A DNA stretch of 64,000 nucleotides. It comes from Mycobacterium asiaticum. Lineage in GTDB: Bacteria; Actinomycetota; Actinomycetes; Mycobacteriales; Mycobacteriaceae. This document shows, one piece after another, positions 1 through 9,228 of the stretch; the stretch's first letter is position 1, and each line of letters begins with the position of its first letter. The notes below the pieces were generated by a model that saw nothing but the letters and a program-made list of their open reading frames with translations, had not been told where the DNA came from and made no database searches. Position numbers and translations under genes: made by a program. The stretch lies in the NCBI RefSeq assembly GCF_001673635.1, contig NZ_LZMH01000061.1:1-64000 (forward strand). The letters are read 5' to 3'.

Positions 1-294
1 CCGACCCTCCCGCAACCCGGCCGCGCACTGCGGGAACTCCTCGAGCCGGCGCGCGATCGCGGTGATCGTTTTCGCGTTCGCCGAGGACAGGGCCATCTTC
101 CAGCCCATCACCATCTCCAGCGAGCGCGCCCCGGTCATGCCCCACAATTCGTCGCGCTCAAGTTCGGCGGCGATCTCCACCAGCCGCCCATCAATGGCAT
201 TACGATGCCCGGCCAACTCCGCCAACTCCTCGAACAACACCTCCAACCGATCCATAGGCCGCAGCCCCACCGGCGGCGACGCGATCGAAGACAT
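1..294 (-). CDS. DUF222 / 13E12-repeat family protein, N-terminal part
   Basis: Reading leftward from an ATG at 294, the frame stays open to the window edge (98 codons). The start reads MSSIASPPVGLRPMDRL and is followed by LVEIAAELERDELWG and GARSLEMVMGWKM, which is the usual opening of the actinobacterial DUF222 (13E12 repeat) family. Full-length members normally end in an HNH nuclease domain, which would lie outside this window. These genes occur in many copies in mycobacteria and often mark mobile or rearranged regions. Here it sits next to a thiolase gene and a reduced ESX-2 locus. The family call is solid; no specific function is known. Confidence 0.8.
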   Translation of the reverse strand, partial: MSSIASPPVGLRPMDRLEVLFEELAELAGHRNAIDGRLVEIAAELERDELWGMTGARSLEMVMGWKMALSSANAKTITAIARRLEEFPQCAAGLREGR

Positions 295-559
295 AACCCC
301 ATCCTGACAGGAGGGTCTGACAAGTTCTGGGCGCCCGAAACCGAATCGGTCAGATATGTGCGCGCACAGGCGCTTTGACGGTGGTGGGGCGCGGAGTGGC
401 CAACGCCCCGATGCTTCAGCCGACCTCTCGACTCGACGGGCCTGCGGTGGACCTACGGTCGGGAGTGCAGACGCTGATCAGCAGCGAAGATGGGTGCGCC
501 GGCGAACTGAACTATCGCGGCCCTGCCCGCGTTACATAGCTGGCTACTATTGTAAATAC

Positions 560-572
560 CGTACTTGGTACG
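560..572. promoter_or_regulatory. Candidate operator upstream of the thiolase gene
   Basis: CGTAC-TTG-GTACG is a perfect 5+5 inverted repeat centred 46 bases before the thiolase ATG. It lies beside AT-rich sequence (TGTAAATA at 551-558) that could be a -10 region. Lipid-degradation genes in mycobacteria are often controlled by TetR-type repressors that bind such palindromes. The regulator is not identifiable here. The rest of the 295-611 gap shows no gene. Confidence 0.35.
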
Positions 573-611
573 ATTCGGTCGATCCCCCGACAGGAAGTTC
601 GAGGTTCTGCT

Positions 612-1787
612 ATGGCCACACCCGTGATCGTCGGCGCTGTCCGGACTGCGATCGGCCGCTCATTCAAGGGCACGCTCGTCAACACCCCACCCGAGACGCT
701 GATCACCGCGGTTCTGCCCGAGGTGGTGCGCCGCTCGGGGGTGGACCCGGCCGAGATCGACGACATCATCTTCGCCGAATCCCATTATGGCGGCGGTGAT
801 TTGGCCCGCTACGCGGCCAGTGCGACCGGGCTGGAGCACGTGCCGGGCCAGTCGGTCAACCGGCACTGCGCGGGCAGCCTGACCGCGATCGGCAACGCCG
901 CCGCGCAGATCGGCTCCGGCATGGAGCGGGTGCTGATCGCCGGGGGCGTGCAGTCGCTGTCGATGACGCCGCTGACCAACTGGCGCATCCCGGGGCCCGA
1001 GCTGAAGTTCGAGGAGCGGTGGATGCCGCCCACCCACGTCGAGACGCCGGACGCGCCGGCCAAGGACATGTCGATCACCGTCGGGTGGAACACCGCGCAG
1101 TCCGTCGGCATCACCCGCGAAGAAATGGACGCCTGGGCGGCCCGCTCACATCAGCGTGCGGTCGCGGCCCAGGACGCGGGCAAGTTCGCCGACGAGATCC
1201 TGCCGCTGAAGATCACGGTGCACGACGGTTCTGTCGTGGACTTCTCGGTCGACGAGCACCCGCGGCGCGACACCACGGTGGAGAAGCTGGCCGGGTTGAA
1301 GGTGTTGCACCCCGAGATCGAGGGCTTCTCGATCACCGCCGGCAACAGCAGCGGCACCAACGACGCCGCCGCGGCCGTCGCGCTGGTGGACGCCGACTAC
1401 GCGGCCGCCAACAACCTGAACGTGATGGGCAAGGTGCGTGCCTGGGCCGCCGCGGGCGTTGCGCCCCGCGACTGCGGGCTGGGTGCGGTGAAGGTGATCG
1501 GCAAGGTGCTGCAGCGGGCCGGGCTGTCGGTCGACGACGTGGCGCTGTGGGAGATCAACGAGGCGTTCGCCTCGGTGCCGATCGCGGCCTGCCGCGAGTA
1601 CGGCATCGACGAGGAGAAGGTCAACTTCTCGGGCAGCGGCTGCAGCCTCGGCCACCCGATCGCGGCGTCCGGTGCGCGGATGGTCACGACGCTCACCTAC
1701 GAATTGGTCCGGCGCGGGGGCGGGATCGGCGTGGCGGCGATGTGCGCCGGCGGCGGTCAGGGCGGCGCGGTCGTCATCGAGGTGTAG
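612..1787 (+). CDS. Thiolase family protein (acetyl-CoA C-acyltransferase type)
   Basis: This 391-residue protein has the length and motifs of a degradative thiolase, which cleaves 3-ketoacyl-CoA with CoA to release acetyl-CoA, or runs the reverse condensation. The nucleophile is Cys86 in NRHCAGS, NEAFA lies at 316-320, GHP carries His348, and the second catalytic cysteine is Cys378 in MCAGGGQGG. GNSSGTNDAA before NEAFA is also typical. A GAGG ribosome site lies 7 bases before the ATG. It is a single gene between the 13E12-family gene and the convergent eccA2, where M. tuberculosis instead has mycP1 of ESX-1 next to eccA2. The substrate chain length cannot be read from the sequence. Confidence 0.92.
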   Translation: MATPVIVGAVRTAIGRSFKGTLVNTPPETLITAVLPEVVRRSGVDPAEIDDIIFAESHYGGGDLARYAASATGLEHVPGQSVNRHCAGSLTAIGNAAAQIGSGMERVLIAGGVQSLSMTPLTNWRIPGPELKFEERWMPPTHVETPDAPAKDMSITVGWNTAQSVGITREEMDAWAARSHQRAVAAQDAGKFADEILPLKITVHDGSVVDFSVDEHPRRDTTVEKLAGLKVLHPEIEGFSITAGNSSGTNDAAAAVALVDADYAAANNLNVMGKVRAWAAAGVAPRDCGLGAVKVIGKVLQRAGLSVDDVALWEINEAFASVPIAACREYGIDEEKVNFSGSGCSLGHPIAASGARMVTTLTYELVRRGGGIGVAAMCAGGGQGGAVVIEV

Positions 1788-1793
1788 CCGCGA

Positions 1794-3581
1794 TCAAAGC
1801 GCGATCGGCACGTGCTTCTCCGCGCACGCGTCGAGCACCGCGGTCAGCACGTCATCGGCGCATAGCGTCTGCAAGTCTTCGACGGTCACCGAACCCTTGG
1901 CGCTGCGGTGTTGAGCGGCCACCCGTGAATCCCGCAGCCGCTCAGCACGTTCCACTACATTGCGGGAGAACCGGCCGTTGTGCATGACGTCGATGCCGTG
2001 CGTACCGTCGGGTGCGCGGTAATTACGTAGCGTCGCGCAGGCCGACCTCATCGCGGCCGCGGCGTCCGGCTCGATAACGGTCGCACGCGGCTCACCGTAA
2101 CGGACCGCGATCTGCACCAACTCGTCCGGACTGTAGGACTCGAAACGCAATTTGCGATTGAAACGCCCCGCCAAACCTGGGTTCACCGTGAGGAATTCGT
2201 CGATCTCCCGCTCGTAGCCGGCGCCGATGAAGCAGAAGTCGAAGCGGTGGACCTCGAGTGCCACCAGCAACTGGTTGACCGCCTCCATGCCGATCATGTC
2301 CGGCCGGCCGTCCTGATGGCGTTCCACCAGTGAATAGAACTCGTCCATGAACAGGATCCGTCCCAACGAACGAGCAATCAGCTCATTGGTTTTCGGACCC
2401 GACGCGCCGATGTGCTCAGCGCAGAAGTCGGCTCTTTTGACTTCAATGATTTCCGGATGACGCACGATGCCCAGACCGGCATAGATCTTGCCCAACGCTT
2501 CGGCCGTGGTCGTCTTGCCGGTACCAGGCGGGCCGACCAGCAGCATGTGGTTGGTTTGGTTGGCCACTGGCAATCCCGCCGCCAGGCGCAGCGCCCGGAC
2601 CTCGATCTGGTCTTCGAGCTCGGCGACCGCCCGCTTCACCTCCGCGAGCCCGACTTGGTTGTCCAGCAGCGCGCGCCCTTCCCGCAGCAGTTGTTCACGC
2701 CGCTCTTCGTGTTCGGCCTCGGTGCGCTGCTGAGCGGATCGCTGGGTGCTGACATCCCATTTGTCCGTGCGGGATGCGATGGCGTCTTCCGCGGTGACCA
2801 ACAATTGCAGGTCCGGGTCGCTCAGCGCCTGCTTGGCCGGCTCCACCAGCGCGCCGTTGATGGTGGCCTTGGACAACCACACCTGCGCTTGATGTTCCTC
2901 GCCCAGCTGCCGATACGCCATCCCCTTGACGTAGGCGAGATCGGCCGCGATCAAAGGGAATTCATCACACCTCGGCAGGGCGACCCGGTCGGTCCAGTCC
3001 AACGCGACCCGTGCCTGGCCGAGATGCGCCGCGGCATGCGCGGCCAGGGCGCATGTCGCCGCCGTAACCACCGGCATGATGATGGCCTGCGGCGGGAGAA
3101 TCGCCGCCGCAGCGGTGATCACGTCTGGCCACCGTTGCGTGACGAACATCAAATGGGCGGCGATGTACTGCTTCCAGTGGTGATTTTCCCAGGTGTCGAG
3201 CAATGCCGGATCGGCCAGCAGCGCTTCGGCCCGCGCGTAGTGTCCGGCGTCGACCAATGCGCTGGCGAGCGCCAGACCGGCGTGCGACGACTCCGTCACC
3301 GAGATAGACAGGTAGGGCCCGGCTTTGATGGGCGCCGACAACCGCACACCCAGGCGATTCGTCTCCCGGTGCAACCGCGCACCGTAGTTGTAGAGCTGTT
3401 CCACCGTGGTCAGCGCCTCGTCGCCCGCGGCAATGCGCCCGAGCCAGGCATCTGCCATTGACGGATCCAGCTCGGTGGCTTCGCGGAATCGGGCGCCGGC
3501 GGCCTCGATATCGCTGTCCAGCAGCGTCATTGCCTGATCGAACCGCTTGCGTGCGGCCGACGTCGTGGTGCTGCTCGTCAT
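1794..3581 (-). CDS. eccA2: ESX-2 type VII secretion cytosolic AAA+ ATPase EccA2
   Basis: At 595 residues this matches the EccA family. The N-terminal half is a TPR-like helical region (ATELDPSMADAWLGRIAAG) and the C-terminal half is a CbxX/CfqX-type AAA+ domain. Walker A is GPPGTGKT at about 350-357 and Walker B is ILFMDE. EccA proteins are cytosolic; in ESX-1 and ESX-5 they help to release EspG chaperones from PE/PPE or Esp substrates. The ATG overlaps the eccE2 stop by 4 bp, so it is the last gene of the leftward operon. The paralogue number rests on the order EccA-EccE-MycP-EccD with a MinD-like gene and the similarity of the neighbours to M. tuberculosis Rv3884c-Rv3891c. The PE/PPE genes it would serve are missing from this locus. 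Confidence 0.9.
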   Translation of the reverse strand: MTSSTTTSAARKRFDQAMTLLDSDIEAAGARFREATELDPSMADAWLGRIAAGDEALTTVEQLYNYGARLHRETNRLGVRLSAPIKAGPYLSISVTESSHAGLALASALVDAGHYARAEALLADPALLDTWENHHWKQYIAAHLMFVTQRWPDVITAAAAILPPQAIIMPVVTAATCALAAHAAAHLGQARVALDWTDRVALPRCDEFPLIAADLAYVKGMAYRQLGEEHQAQVWLSKATINGALVEPAKQALSDPDLQLLVTAEDAIASRTDKWDVSTQRSAQQRTEAEHEERREQLLREGRALLDNQVGLAEVKRAVAELEDQIEVRALRLAAGLPVANQTNHMLLVGPPGTGKTTTAEALGKIYAGLGIVRHPEIIEVKRADFCAEHIGASGPKTNELIARSLGRILFMDEFYSLVERHQDGRPDMIGMEAVNQLLVALEVHRFDFCFIGAGYEREIDEFLTVNPGLAGRFNRKLRFESYSPDELVQIAVRYGEPRATVIEPDAAAAMRSACATLRNYRAPDGTHGIDVMHNGRFSRNVVERAERLRDSRVAAQHRSAKGSVTVEDLQTLCADDVLTAVLDACAEKHVPIAL

Positions 3582-5116
3582 GGATATTCCGCCGAAGCGA
3601 GGTCGGCACTGCGCAGGCTGGTCGGTTCGGATGACACATAGCGGTTCTCGGCGCGGAACAGCTCGACCTCGACGCTGTAGGTCTGACCGCCCACCGTCAC
3701 ATCCACCGTCGCCGGGCTACGCTGGGTAATCAGCACCTCGGCGGCGCCAGAATACGGCTTACCCGAGTCATGCACTGAGACAACAGTATTGGGACGCGGC
3801 GCGGGTGTGACGGTGCCGTCGACGACGCTGACCGTCGTGCCTGCGACTGGCCTGGCCTGATCTGTGATCGCCACGTCCGGCATCCGGATGCTGTCCCAAC
3901 GCTTCGGGTTGCGTGTGTGAACGGTGATTTGCTCACCGGCACCCGTCAGTCGCACCACGATTCGCTTGGAGAGCGCGTCGTCGGCCGAAATGTGTACCCG
4001 GCTGAACTCACCAGGATCGTCCAGAGGCAGCAGTATTCGTCTACCGCCGCCCACCTTCCCGAGCAGCACACCCGATGGTCCCACCGGAACGACCAGCGCG
4101 TCCATCAAGCGCCCGGTCCGGATTCGCGGCAGCGGCGGGCGAGGGCCACACAGATTCGCCGCGAGGGCCTGGGCTTGCTCCCCGGGCAGCGTCTGCAACA
4201 TCGTGCTCGGCGGCGCGGTCGGTGGCTGGGCACTGCGCACCGTCAACGTGCCCATCGCGCGGCCATCACCGAAAAGCGTGATGTTCTGGGTGATTCCGTC
4301 GCATCGGATCGTCCACGCCTGCGCCAGGTTCTCGGTGGTGAGGTCCTGCGGCCGGTACCCATAGGTTGTCAGCCACCCGCCGGTCCCCCGCACCGCTGTC
4401 CACCGCCGGTTGCCCGCCTCCAGTGCGGTCCGGCCCAGCCTGCGCTCGAGTTCGACGATGTCGGTGGCGGTCGCGACCCTGGATCGGATTCCCTGCTGCC
4501 GGAGGGCGGCGCTGATGCGTTGTGCCGCGGCAAGCGTCGCGGTCCCGGCTGAGCCACGCCAACGCAACGCCTCGACGTTGTCCAGCAGCGAGATCCGCAA
4601 TATAAGCCACGTTTCGCGTTGCCCGGCGTAAGGCGGTGTGCCGATCAGGGTGTCGTAGACCCGCGGGTAGTCGCCAGTGCTGCGGCGGCGCGCTCCCGTG
4701 CTGACCACGCTCAGAGAATCCAGCTTCAGCCCCAGGCTCTGTTCTAGCAGCGGCACCAATTCGGTGATCTGCAGGACATTTTCGGTATCCACCGAAGCCG
4801 AACCGGTGAAAAGGGTTGGGGTGTGCGCCTTGCCGAGCAGCTGTACGGCCGCCGCGGCAACACCGTCCTGAAAGCGCACTCCCCCACCGGCCCGATCGTT
4901 GGCGACGGTTCGCGGCTGCGTCCACCGCATCGGGCGGTTGCGCCGACACCACAGCAGCAACCAGGACCACGCCGTCCGCCGCCGCCACGGAATAGCCCCA
5001 GCGGCCAAGCCAATCACCAGACCGGTGGTCGCGCCGGCATACCCATAGGCTGCGAGTCCGGCGATGGTGACAACAGAGATCGCAACGATGCTCACCACCT
5101 TGGTCGTGAACGTCAT
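3578..5116 (-). CDS. eccE2: ESX-2 membrane component EccE2
   Basis: This 512-residue protein starts at an ATG that overlaps the mycP2 stop by 4 bp (ATGA), which fixes the start although the frame is open further upstream. Two N-terminal transmembrane segments (VVSIVAISVVTIAGLAAYGYA, then TTGLVIGLAAGAIPW) precede a large soluble part, as in EccE proteins. EccE stabilises the outer face of the EccBCDE inner-membrane complex. Conserved-looking stretches include TLFTGSASVDTENVLQ and TYGYRPQDLTTENLAQAW. Its gene follows mycP2 and precedes eccA2, the order of M. tuberculosis ESX-2. EccB and EccC, its usual partners in the complex, are not encoded in this window. Confidence 0.88.
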   Translation of the reverse strand: MTFTTKVVSIVAISVVTIAGLAAYGYAGATTGLVIGLAAGAIPWRRRTAWSWLLLWCRRNRPMRWTQPRTVANDRAGGGVRFQDGVAAAAVQLLGKAHTPTLFTGSASVDTENVLQITELVPLLEQSLGLKLDSLSVVSTGARRRSTGDYPRVYDTLIGTPPYAGQRETWLILRISLLDNVEALRWRGSAGTATLAAAQRISAALRQQGIRSRVATATDIVELERRLGRTALEAGNRRWTAVRGTGGWLTTYGYRPQDLTTENLAQAWTIRCDGITQNITLFGDGRAMGTLTVRSAQPPTAPPSTMLQTLPGEQAQALAANLCGPRPPLPRIRTGRLMDALVVPVGPSGVLLGKVGGGRRILLPLDDPGEFSRVHISADDALSKRIVVRLTGAGEQITVHTRNPKRWDSIRMPDVAITDQARPVAGTTVSVVDGTVTPAPRPNTVVSVHDSGKPYSGAAEVLITQRSPATVDVTVGGQTYSVEVELFRAENRYVSSEPTSLRSADLASAEYP

Positions 5117-6762
5117 CGTTGCCGCCGCACCCGCGCCACCAGCCACGCCGCGGCACCACCGGCAGCGACGATACCGGCGAGGATCAGCGCCACGTTGCGG
5201 GCTCGGTGATCCGGGGGCGCCGGCGGAGCCGCCGGCGTGACGATCCGGCTGTGTGCGGGCGGCGGAAGTCGTTCTCCCGGAGGAACATCGAAGGTCAGAG
5301 CGGCCACCGGGTCCACCACACCGTAGCCGACCTGATTGTCCACGCCGCGGGGCGGGTTGTGCGCGGTCTGCAGTATCCGATTGACGACTTGATGGGCCGA
5401 TAGCGTCGGATACTTGGCGCGAACAAGGGCGGCGACGCCACTGACGTAAGCCGCGGAGAAGCTGGTACCCCAGATCGGCATATTCTTGTCGCCGGGACGG
5501 ATCGGTGGGTAGGCGTTCACCGGTCCGCCGGTCTGAGGGGACAGGCCCATGATGCCCACGCCCGGTGCGGCGGCTGCCACCCAAGGACCGGCAAGGCTCT
5601 TGGTGATCGCGGCACCGGTGTTGTCCACCGCACCCACCGACAGCACGTAGTCGGCGAACCATGACGGTGAGGAAACGGTTTTCACTTGGTGCCAGTCGCG
5701 CGGATCGGATGCATTCAGCGGGTCGAAGGTCGGATTTTGCGCGCAGCCGTCCTCGCTGTCGTTGCCCGCGGCGGCGACGACCACCGCGTCCTTGACCGTG
5801 GCGGCGTACCAGACGGCCGCGCCGATCGCGGCCTGGTCCAAAGGGTCGGCGGCCGAGACGCAAGAGGTGACACTGATGTTGATGACCTTCGCGCCCATAT
5901 TGGCGGCATGGACGATCGCCCTGGCCAGGGTCGCGATCGAACCCGCCTTCTTGCGCACTTCCATGTCACCGGGCCCGGGGTTCACCGGCTCATAGGCCCG
6001 TGACGACTGTCGGATCGACATGATCACGGCGTGTGGCGCAACGCCTGCGACTCCGTCGGGCGCTCCCGGCGGGGGCCCGGGGACTTCGGGGACGTCGGCC
6101 GCTCCGGTACTGGGATCACCTGGCGCATTGGAAGGTTCGTCGGGAGGCGGCGCTGCGGGAACCGGCACCGGTTTCGTCTCGGTCACCGTGACCGGGGTGG
6201 GCGGCGGAGACGGGGCGAGGGGCGGCGGCGGCCCACCGGGTGGTGGCGGCGCCGCATCGACCGCCGGCGGTCCGGCCGGTGGCGGGAAGGCCGAAATAGC
6301 GGGCATCGGGGACGGCATTGGACTGCCCTGCGGGGCCGCACCGATCACAGAAGCGACGATGGTGCCATGGGCGTCGCAGTCCGTCAGCCCGTCGCCACCC
6401 ATGATGTAGTCACCGCCGGCAACCACTCGAAGCCGCGGACTGGGATTGATGCCCGTATCGATGACGGCCACCGGTACCCCGTTACCGGTCGAGTACTGCC
6501 ACGCCTTGCTGATGTTGAGCATGGTGAAGCCGGGTGCGGCGACCGACACATTGGGGTCGGCCACGGTGACGGTGCGTGCGCACATGTTGCTCTGCCGCAT
6601 CGGCTGTTCGGAGGCGGGTTTGCCGTCCGCGGGTACCCGGCCGGGGTCGATCACTGGCGGTGGAATCGCTCGTGCAGCACCGGGATTGCATGCGAGGGCC
6701 GATAACAGGATCACGGCGGCGAGCACACCGACGCGCCGTACTAGAGCGGCTGTCGGCTTCAT
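5113..6762 (-). CDS. mycP2: ESX-2 mycosin serine protease MycP2
   Basis: A 549-residue subtilisin-like protease with an N-terminal signal peptide (VGVLAAVILLSALACNPGAARA), a catalytic domain and a C-terminal anchor (VALILAGIVAAGGAAAWLVARV). The triad is visible as Asp102 in VIDTGIN, His132 in CDAHGT and Ser434 in GTSFSAAY; AAAGND supplies the oxyanion Asn. Mycosins sit on the periplasmic face of ESX machines and are needed for stability of the complex. A proline-rich loop of roughly 75 residues follows the His region, which explains the length compared with about 446 for MycP1; M. tuberculosis MycP2 is similarly long. The ATG overlaps the eccD2 stop by 4 bp. Confidence 0.93.
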   Translation of the reverse strand: MKPTAALVRRVGVLAAVILLSALACNPGAARAIPPPVIDPGRVPADGKPASEQPMRQSNMCARTVTVADPNVSVAAPGFTMLNISKAWQYSTGNGVPVAVIDTGINPSPRLRVVAGGDYIMGGDGLTDCDAHGTIVASVIGAAPQGSPMPSPMPAISAFPPPAGPPAVDAAPPPPGGPPPPLAPSPPPTPVTVTETKPVPVPAAPPPDEPSNAPGDPSTGAADVPEVPGPPPGAPDGVAGVAPHAVIMSIRQSSRAYEPVNPGPGDMEVRKKAGSIATLARAIVHAANMGAKVINISVTSCVSAADPLDQAAIGAAVWYAATVKDAVVVAAAGNDSEDGCAQNPTFDPLNASDPRDWHQVKTVSSPSWFADYVLSVGAVDNTGAAITKSLAGPWVAAAAPGVGIMGLSPQTGGPVNAYPPIRPGDKNMPIWGTSFSAAYVSGVAALVRAKYPTLSAHQVVNRILQTAHNPPRGVDNQVGYGVVDPVAALTFDVPPGERLPPPAHSRIVTPAAPPAPPDHRARNVALILAGIVAAGGAAAWLVARVRRQR

Positions 6763-8252
6763 CGCATTCGCACCCAGGTGAAGAGCCCACCGATCCAGGC
6801 CGCCAGCGGCAGCGCAACGATAATCGCAACTATCTCCAGCCACTCGGCGCCCATTCGGACCAGCGGGGTAAATCTGGTTACCGGAACCAGCAGGGCAGCC
6901 AACAGACCGGCCGCCGCGAAGGCCCCCAGCAGCATAGTCGCGGGAAGCAGCGTGTGGTGTGCCGAAGACGGCTGCTGGACAACGTATTTGACGGTACCTA
7001 CGCAGGTGGCTGCGGCGGCACCGCATACCAATGCGACGGCTTGGCGCTTGTCCGCGAAGGCACGGCCGCGGCTGATGAAGATGACCACGAACAGGCCTAC
7101 GAGTGCGGCGGCCGCGGTGCTGCGATCGCGTCCGGGCATGAGTGTGGCCCACACTGCTGCCGGCAAGCTGAACGCCGCGCCTATGCAGATGCCGGTCAGC
7201 ACGCCGTTGGCTTTGATCGCTGCGGTGGTGATCTGCGACCCACGCGGCGTGGTGTCCGGGTTGGCGTCGTCCTCGGCGCCTTCTGTTCCTTCGGTCACCG
7301 GGGAGACCGCGTCGACCGGCATTCCGTCGGTGCGGCGGAACAGGTCTCGTCCAGTGATGGAACCAAAATAGGGTGGGCGGATCCGGGCCGCCCAGAGCGC
7401 GGCGGTTGGCGCGAATGTCAGCACCAGCAAAAGCGCGACCAGCATGCTCATTCCCAGCCACTGGGCGGGAACAGGCCACCACATGCGTACCGCCGCCACC
7501 GTGCCGCCGAGGGTGCACAGGGTGACGACCGCAGTGGCGATGTCGATGTGGCGCTGTGTCATTGCCGTGACGGCGGACGTCAACACTGCGACCGCCAAGG
7601 CACCGATGAAGAGGTGCGCCGATGCCACCCGGCCCGGGGCGGCCGTGGCCAGGCTCACCGCGAGCAGCGGGACGGCCAACCCGCTGAGCCCGTCCAGCAT
7701 GTCGACGCGGTGCGACCACCAACGCCACACCACCACGGCCCCGCCGGCGGTCAGCAGGCCCGCGACACCGGTAACGATGCTGGGTAATGCCGACGAACTT
7801 GAAAGACGTAGCCACACCGCTAAACCGGCGATCGCCGCCACCACCATGGCAACGATCGCCAGCGCGGTATGGGCGGCGGTCTGCATCGTTACCGGTTCGA
7901 AGAGCCTTTTACCCACACGGGCCAGTCCGGTGGACAGCGACTCATATTGCGGCTCGAAGGATTCGCCGTCGACAGCGGGTACCAAGGTCAAGGTGGCGCC
8001 GTCTTCCACGCCGAGTTCGTCGAGGGTCTTGGTGATGTCGAGGCGAACCCCGTTGGCCTTGTGCAACTCGTATCCGACATCGGGTTCCAATCCGCTGACC
8101 CCGCGACGCTTGAGTTCGTCATTGAGCAGTTCGACGACATTGTCGATGAAGACTTCGATCGGCACCGAAGCCGGATACACCTGTGAGAGAAGGTGTTCAC
8201 CGCAGACGACGGCCACTGCGCACCGCGCCGGGAACGAGACTTTCGCCATCAC
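6759..8252 (-). CDS. eccD2: ESX-2 integral membrane channel component EccD2
   Basis: This 497-residue protein has a short ubiquitin-like N-terminal domain (IEVFIDNVVELLNDELKRRG, ending near TLTLVPAVDG) followed by many hydrophobic helices, such as ALAIVAMVVAAIAGLAVWL and GMSMLVALLLVLTFAPTAAL. About 11 transmembrane segments are expected for the family. EccD lines the inner-membrane part of the type VII secretion complex as a dimer. Its ATG overlaps the stop of the MinD-like gene by 4 bp and its stop overlaps mycP2. The reading frame is intact, which argues against long-standing decay. Confidence 0.92.
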   Translation of the reverse strand: MMAKVSFPARCAVAVVCGEHLLSQVYPASVPIEVFIDNVVELLNDELKRRGVSGLEPDVGYELHKANGVRLDITKTLDELGVEDGATLTLVPAVDGESFEPQYESLSTGLARVGKRLFEPVTMQTAAHTALAIVAMVVAAIAGLAVWLRLSSSSALPSIVTGVAGLLTAGGAVVVWRWWSHRVDMLDGLSGLAVPLLAVSLATAAPGRVASAHLFIGALAVAVLTSAVTAMTQRHIDIATAVVTLCTLGGTVAAVRMWWPVPAQWLGMSMLVALLLVLTFAPTAALWAARIRPPYFGSITGRDLFRRTDGMPVDAVSPVTEGTEGAEDDANPDTTPRGSQITTAAIKANGVLTGICIGAAFSLPAAVWATLMPGRDRSTAAAALVGLFVVIFISRGRAFADKRQAVALVCGAAAATCVGTVKYVVQQPSSAHHTLLPATMLLGAFAAAGLLAALLVPVTRFTPLVRMGAEWLEIVAIIVALPLAAWIGGLFTWVRMR

Positions 8253-9193
8253 CGGGGCCTGTCGGCATCCGGAATGTACTTGTCCGCCAGCGCCGCGGTG
8301 ATCTCGAACAGTCGCAGCCGAGTTTTCTTCTTCAATTCATGCCGGGTATCGATGATGCCGCCCTTGGCGAGGTATGGGTCGTACGGCATGAATTCGACGG
8401 TCGCCCCGGACTGGCGGAACCGCTCAGTGAGGTAGTTGCGGGCCTCGGGATCATATTTGTTGCGGCTGTCGTTGAGGACGACCGTGCTGCGTGATACGAG
8501 CTCATGAAAGCCCATCGACCGCAACAGGTCGATCGCGCGCGTCACCGGTAGCGAGGTGTCCGCCGTCAATCCGGAGACGAAAACCAGTGCGTCACAAGCC
8601 TCCAGCACCGCCTTCATCACCGGGTGCTCCAAGTCGTCGGAGGTGTCCACCACGATGACGGTGTGGGTGCGGCGCAAGCGGGAAAGTACCCCGGTGAACA
8701 TCGACGGGACGAGCGGCCGCGGTTGGTCCGAGGCCCGGTTGCCGGCCAGCACATCGAGCCCGATGCTGTTCTGCCCCAGGTGTTCCCGGATGTCGGCATA
8801 GCCCTGAACATCGGTGTCGTTCAGCACCGCCGAGTAGTCACCCGGCGGAGACTCGTCGATCCGACCGGTCAGCGTGCCGAACCCCGGTGCGGCATCGATG
8901 GCAACGACATTCTCGGGCCGGCATTCCCGGAATACCCCACCGATACACGCGGTCATCGTCGTTTTGCCGACGCCGCCCTTACCGGAGATCACGCCGATCA
9001 CGTACTGCTTCCGGATGTGGCGACGGATTCGCTCCTGCAATTCTCGGTAATGGCGTTCAGCGGGTGATTCACCAAGGTTGATCGCGCGGAAGGAAATGCC
9101 GTACAGCAGCTTCCGCCAGCCCGACCCGGGGGGAATCTTGCGCGGCGCCACCATGTCGGAAATGCGTAGGGTGCCCGAAACCGATTGCGTCAC
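8249..9193 (-). CDS. MinD/ParA-like ATPase of the ESX-2 locus (Rv3888c-like)
   Basis: From a GTG at 9193 the protein is 314 residues; an ATG at 9154 would give 301. The open frame continues upstream through espG2 but that part reads as out-of-frame espG2. SGKGGVGKTT near residue 70 is a deviant Walker A of the MinD/ParA class, followed by VVAIDAAPGFGTLTGRI and VIVVDTSDD. Proteins of this type occur in ESX-1 (EspI) and ESX-2 (Rv3888c). EspI links ESX-1 activity to ATP levels. No proline-rich N-terminal extension like that of EspI is present. No strong ribosome site decides between the two starts. Confidence 0.83.
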   Translation of the reverse strand: MTQSVSGTLRISDMVAPRKIPPGSGWRKLLYGISFRAINLGESPAERHYRELQERIRRHIRKQYVIGVISGKGGVGKTTMTACIGGVFRECRPENVVAIDAAPGFGTLTGRIDESPPGDYSAVLNDTDVQGYADIREHLGQNSIGLDVLAGNRASDQPRPLVPSMFTGVLSRLRRTHTVIVVDTSDDLEHPVMKAVLEACDALVFVSGLTADTSLPVTRAIDLLRSMGFHELVSRSTVVLNDSRNKYDPEARNYLTERFRQSGATVEFMPYDPYLAKGGIIDTRHELKKKTRLRLFEITAALADKYIPDADRPR

Positions 9194-9228
9194 GGTGCGA
9201 TTGCTAACACTCGAGTAATCCCTTTCGA

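Noticed and set aside
5117..5863. N-terminal extension of EccE2 through mycP2
   Set aside because: It is out-of-frame mycP2 sequence; the ATG at 5116 overlaps the mycP2 stop and opens the membrane helices.
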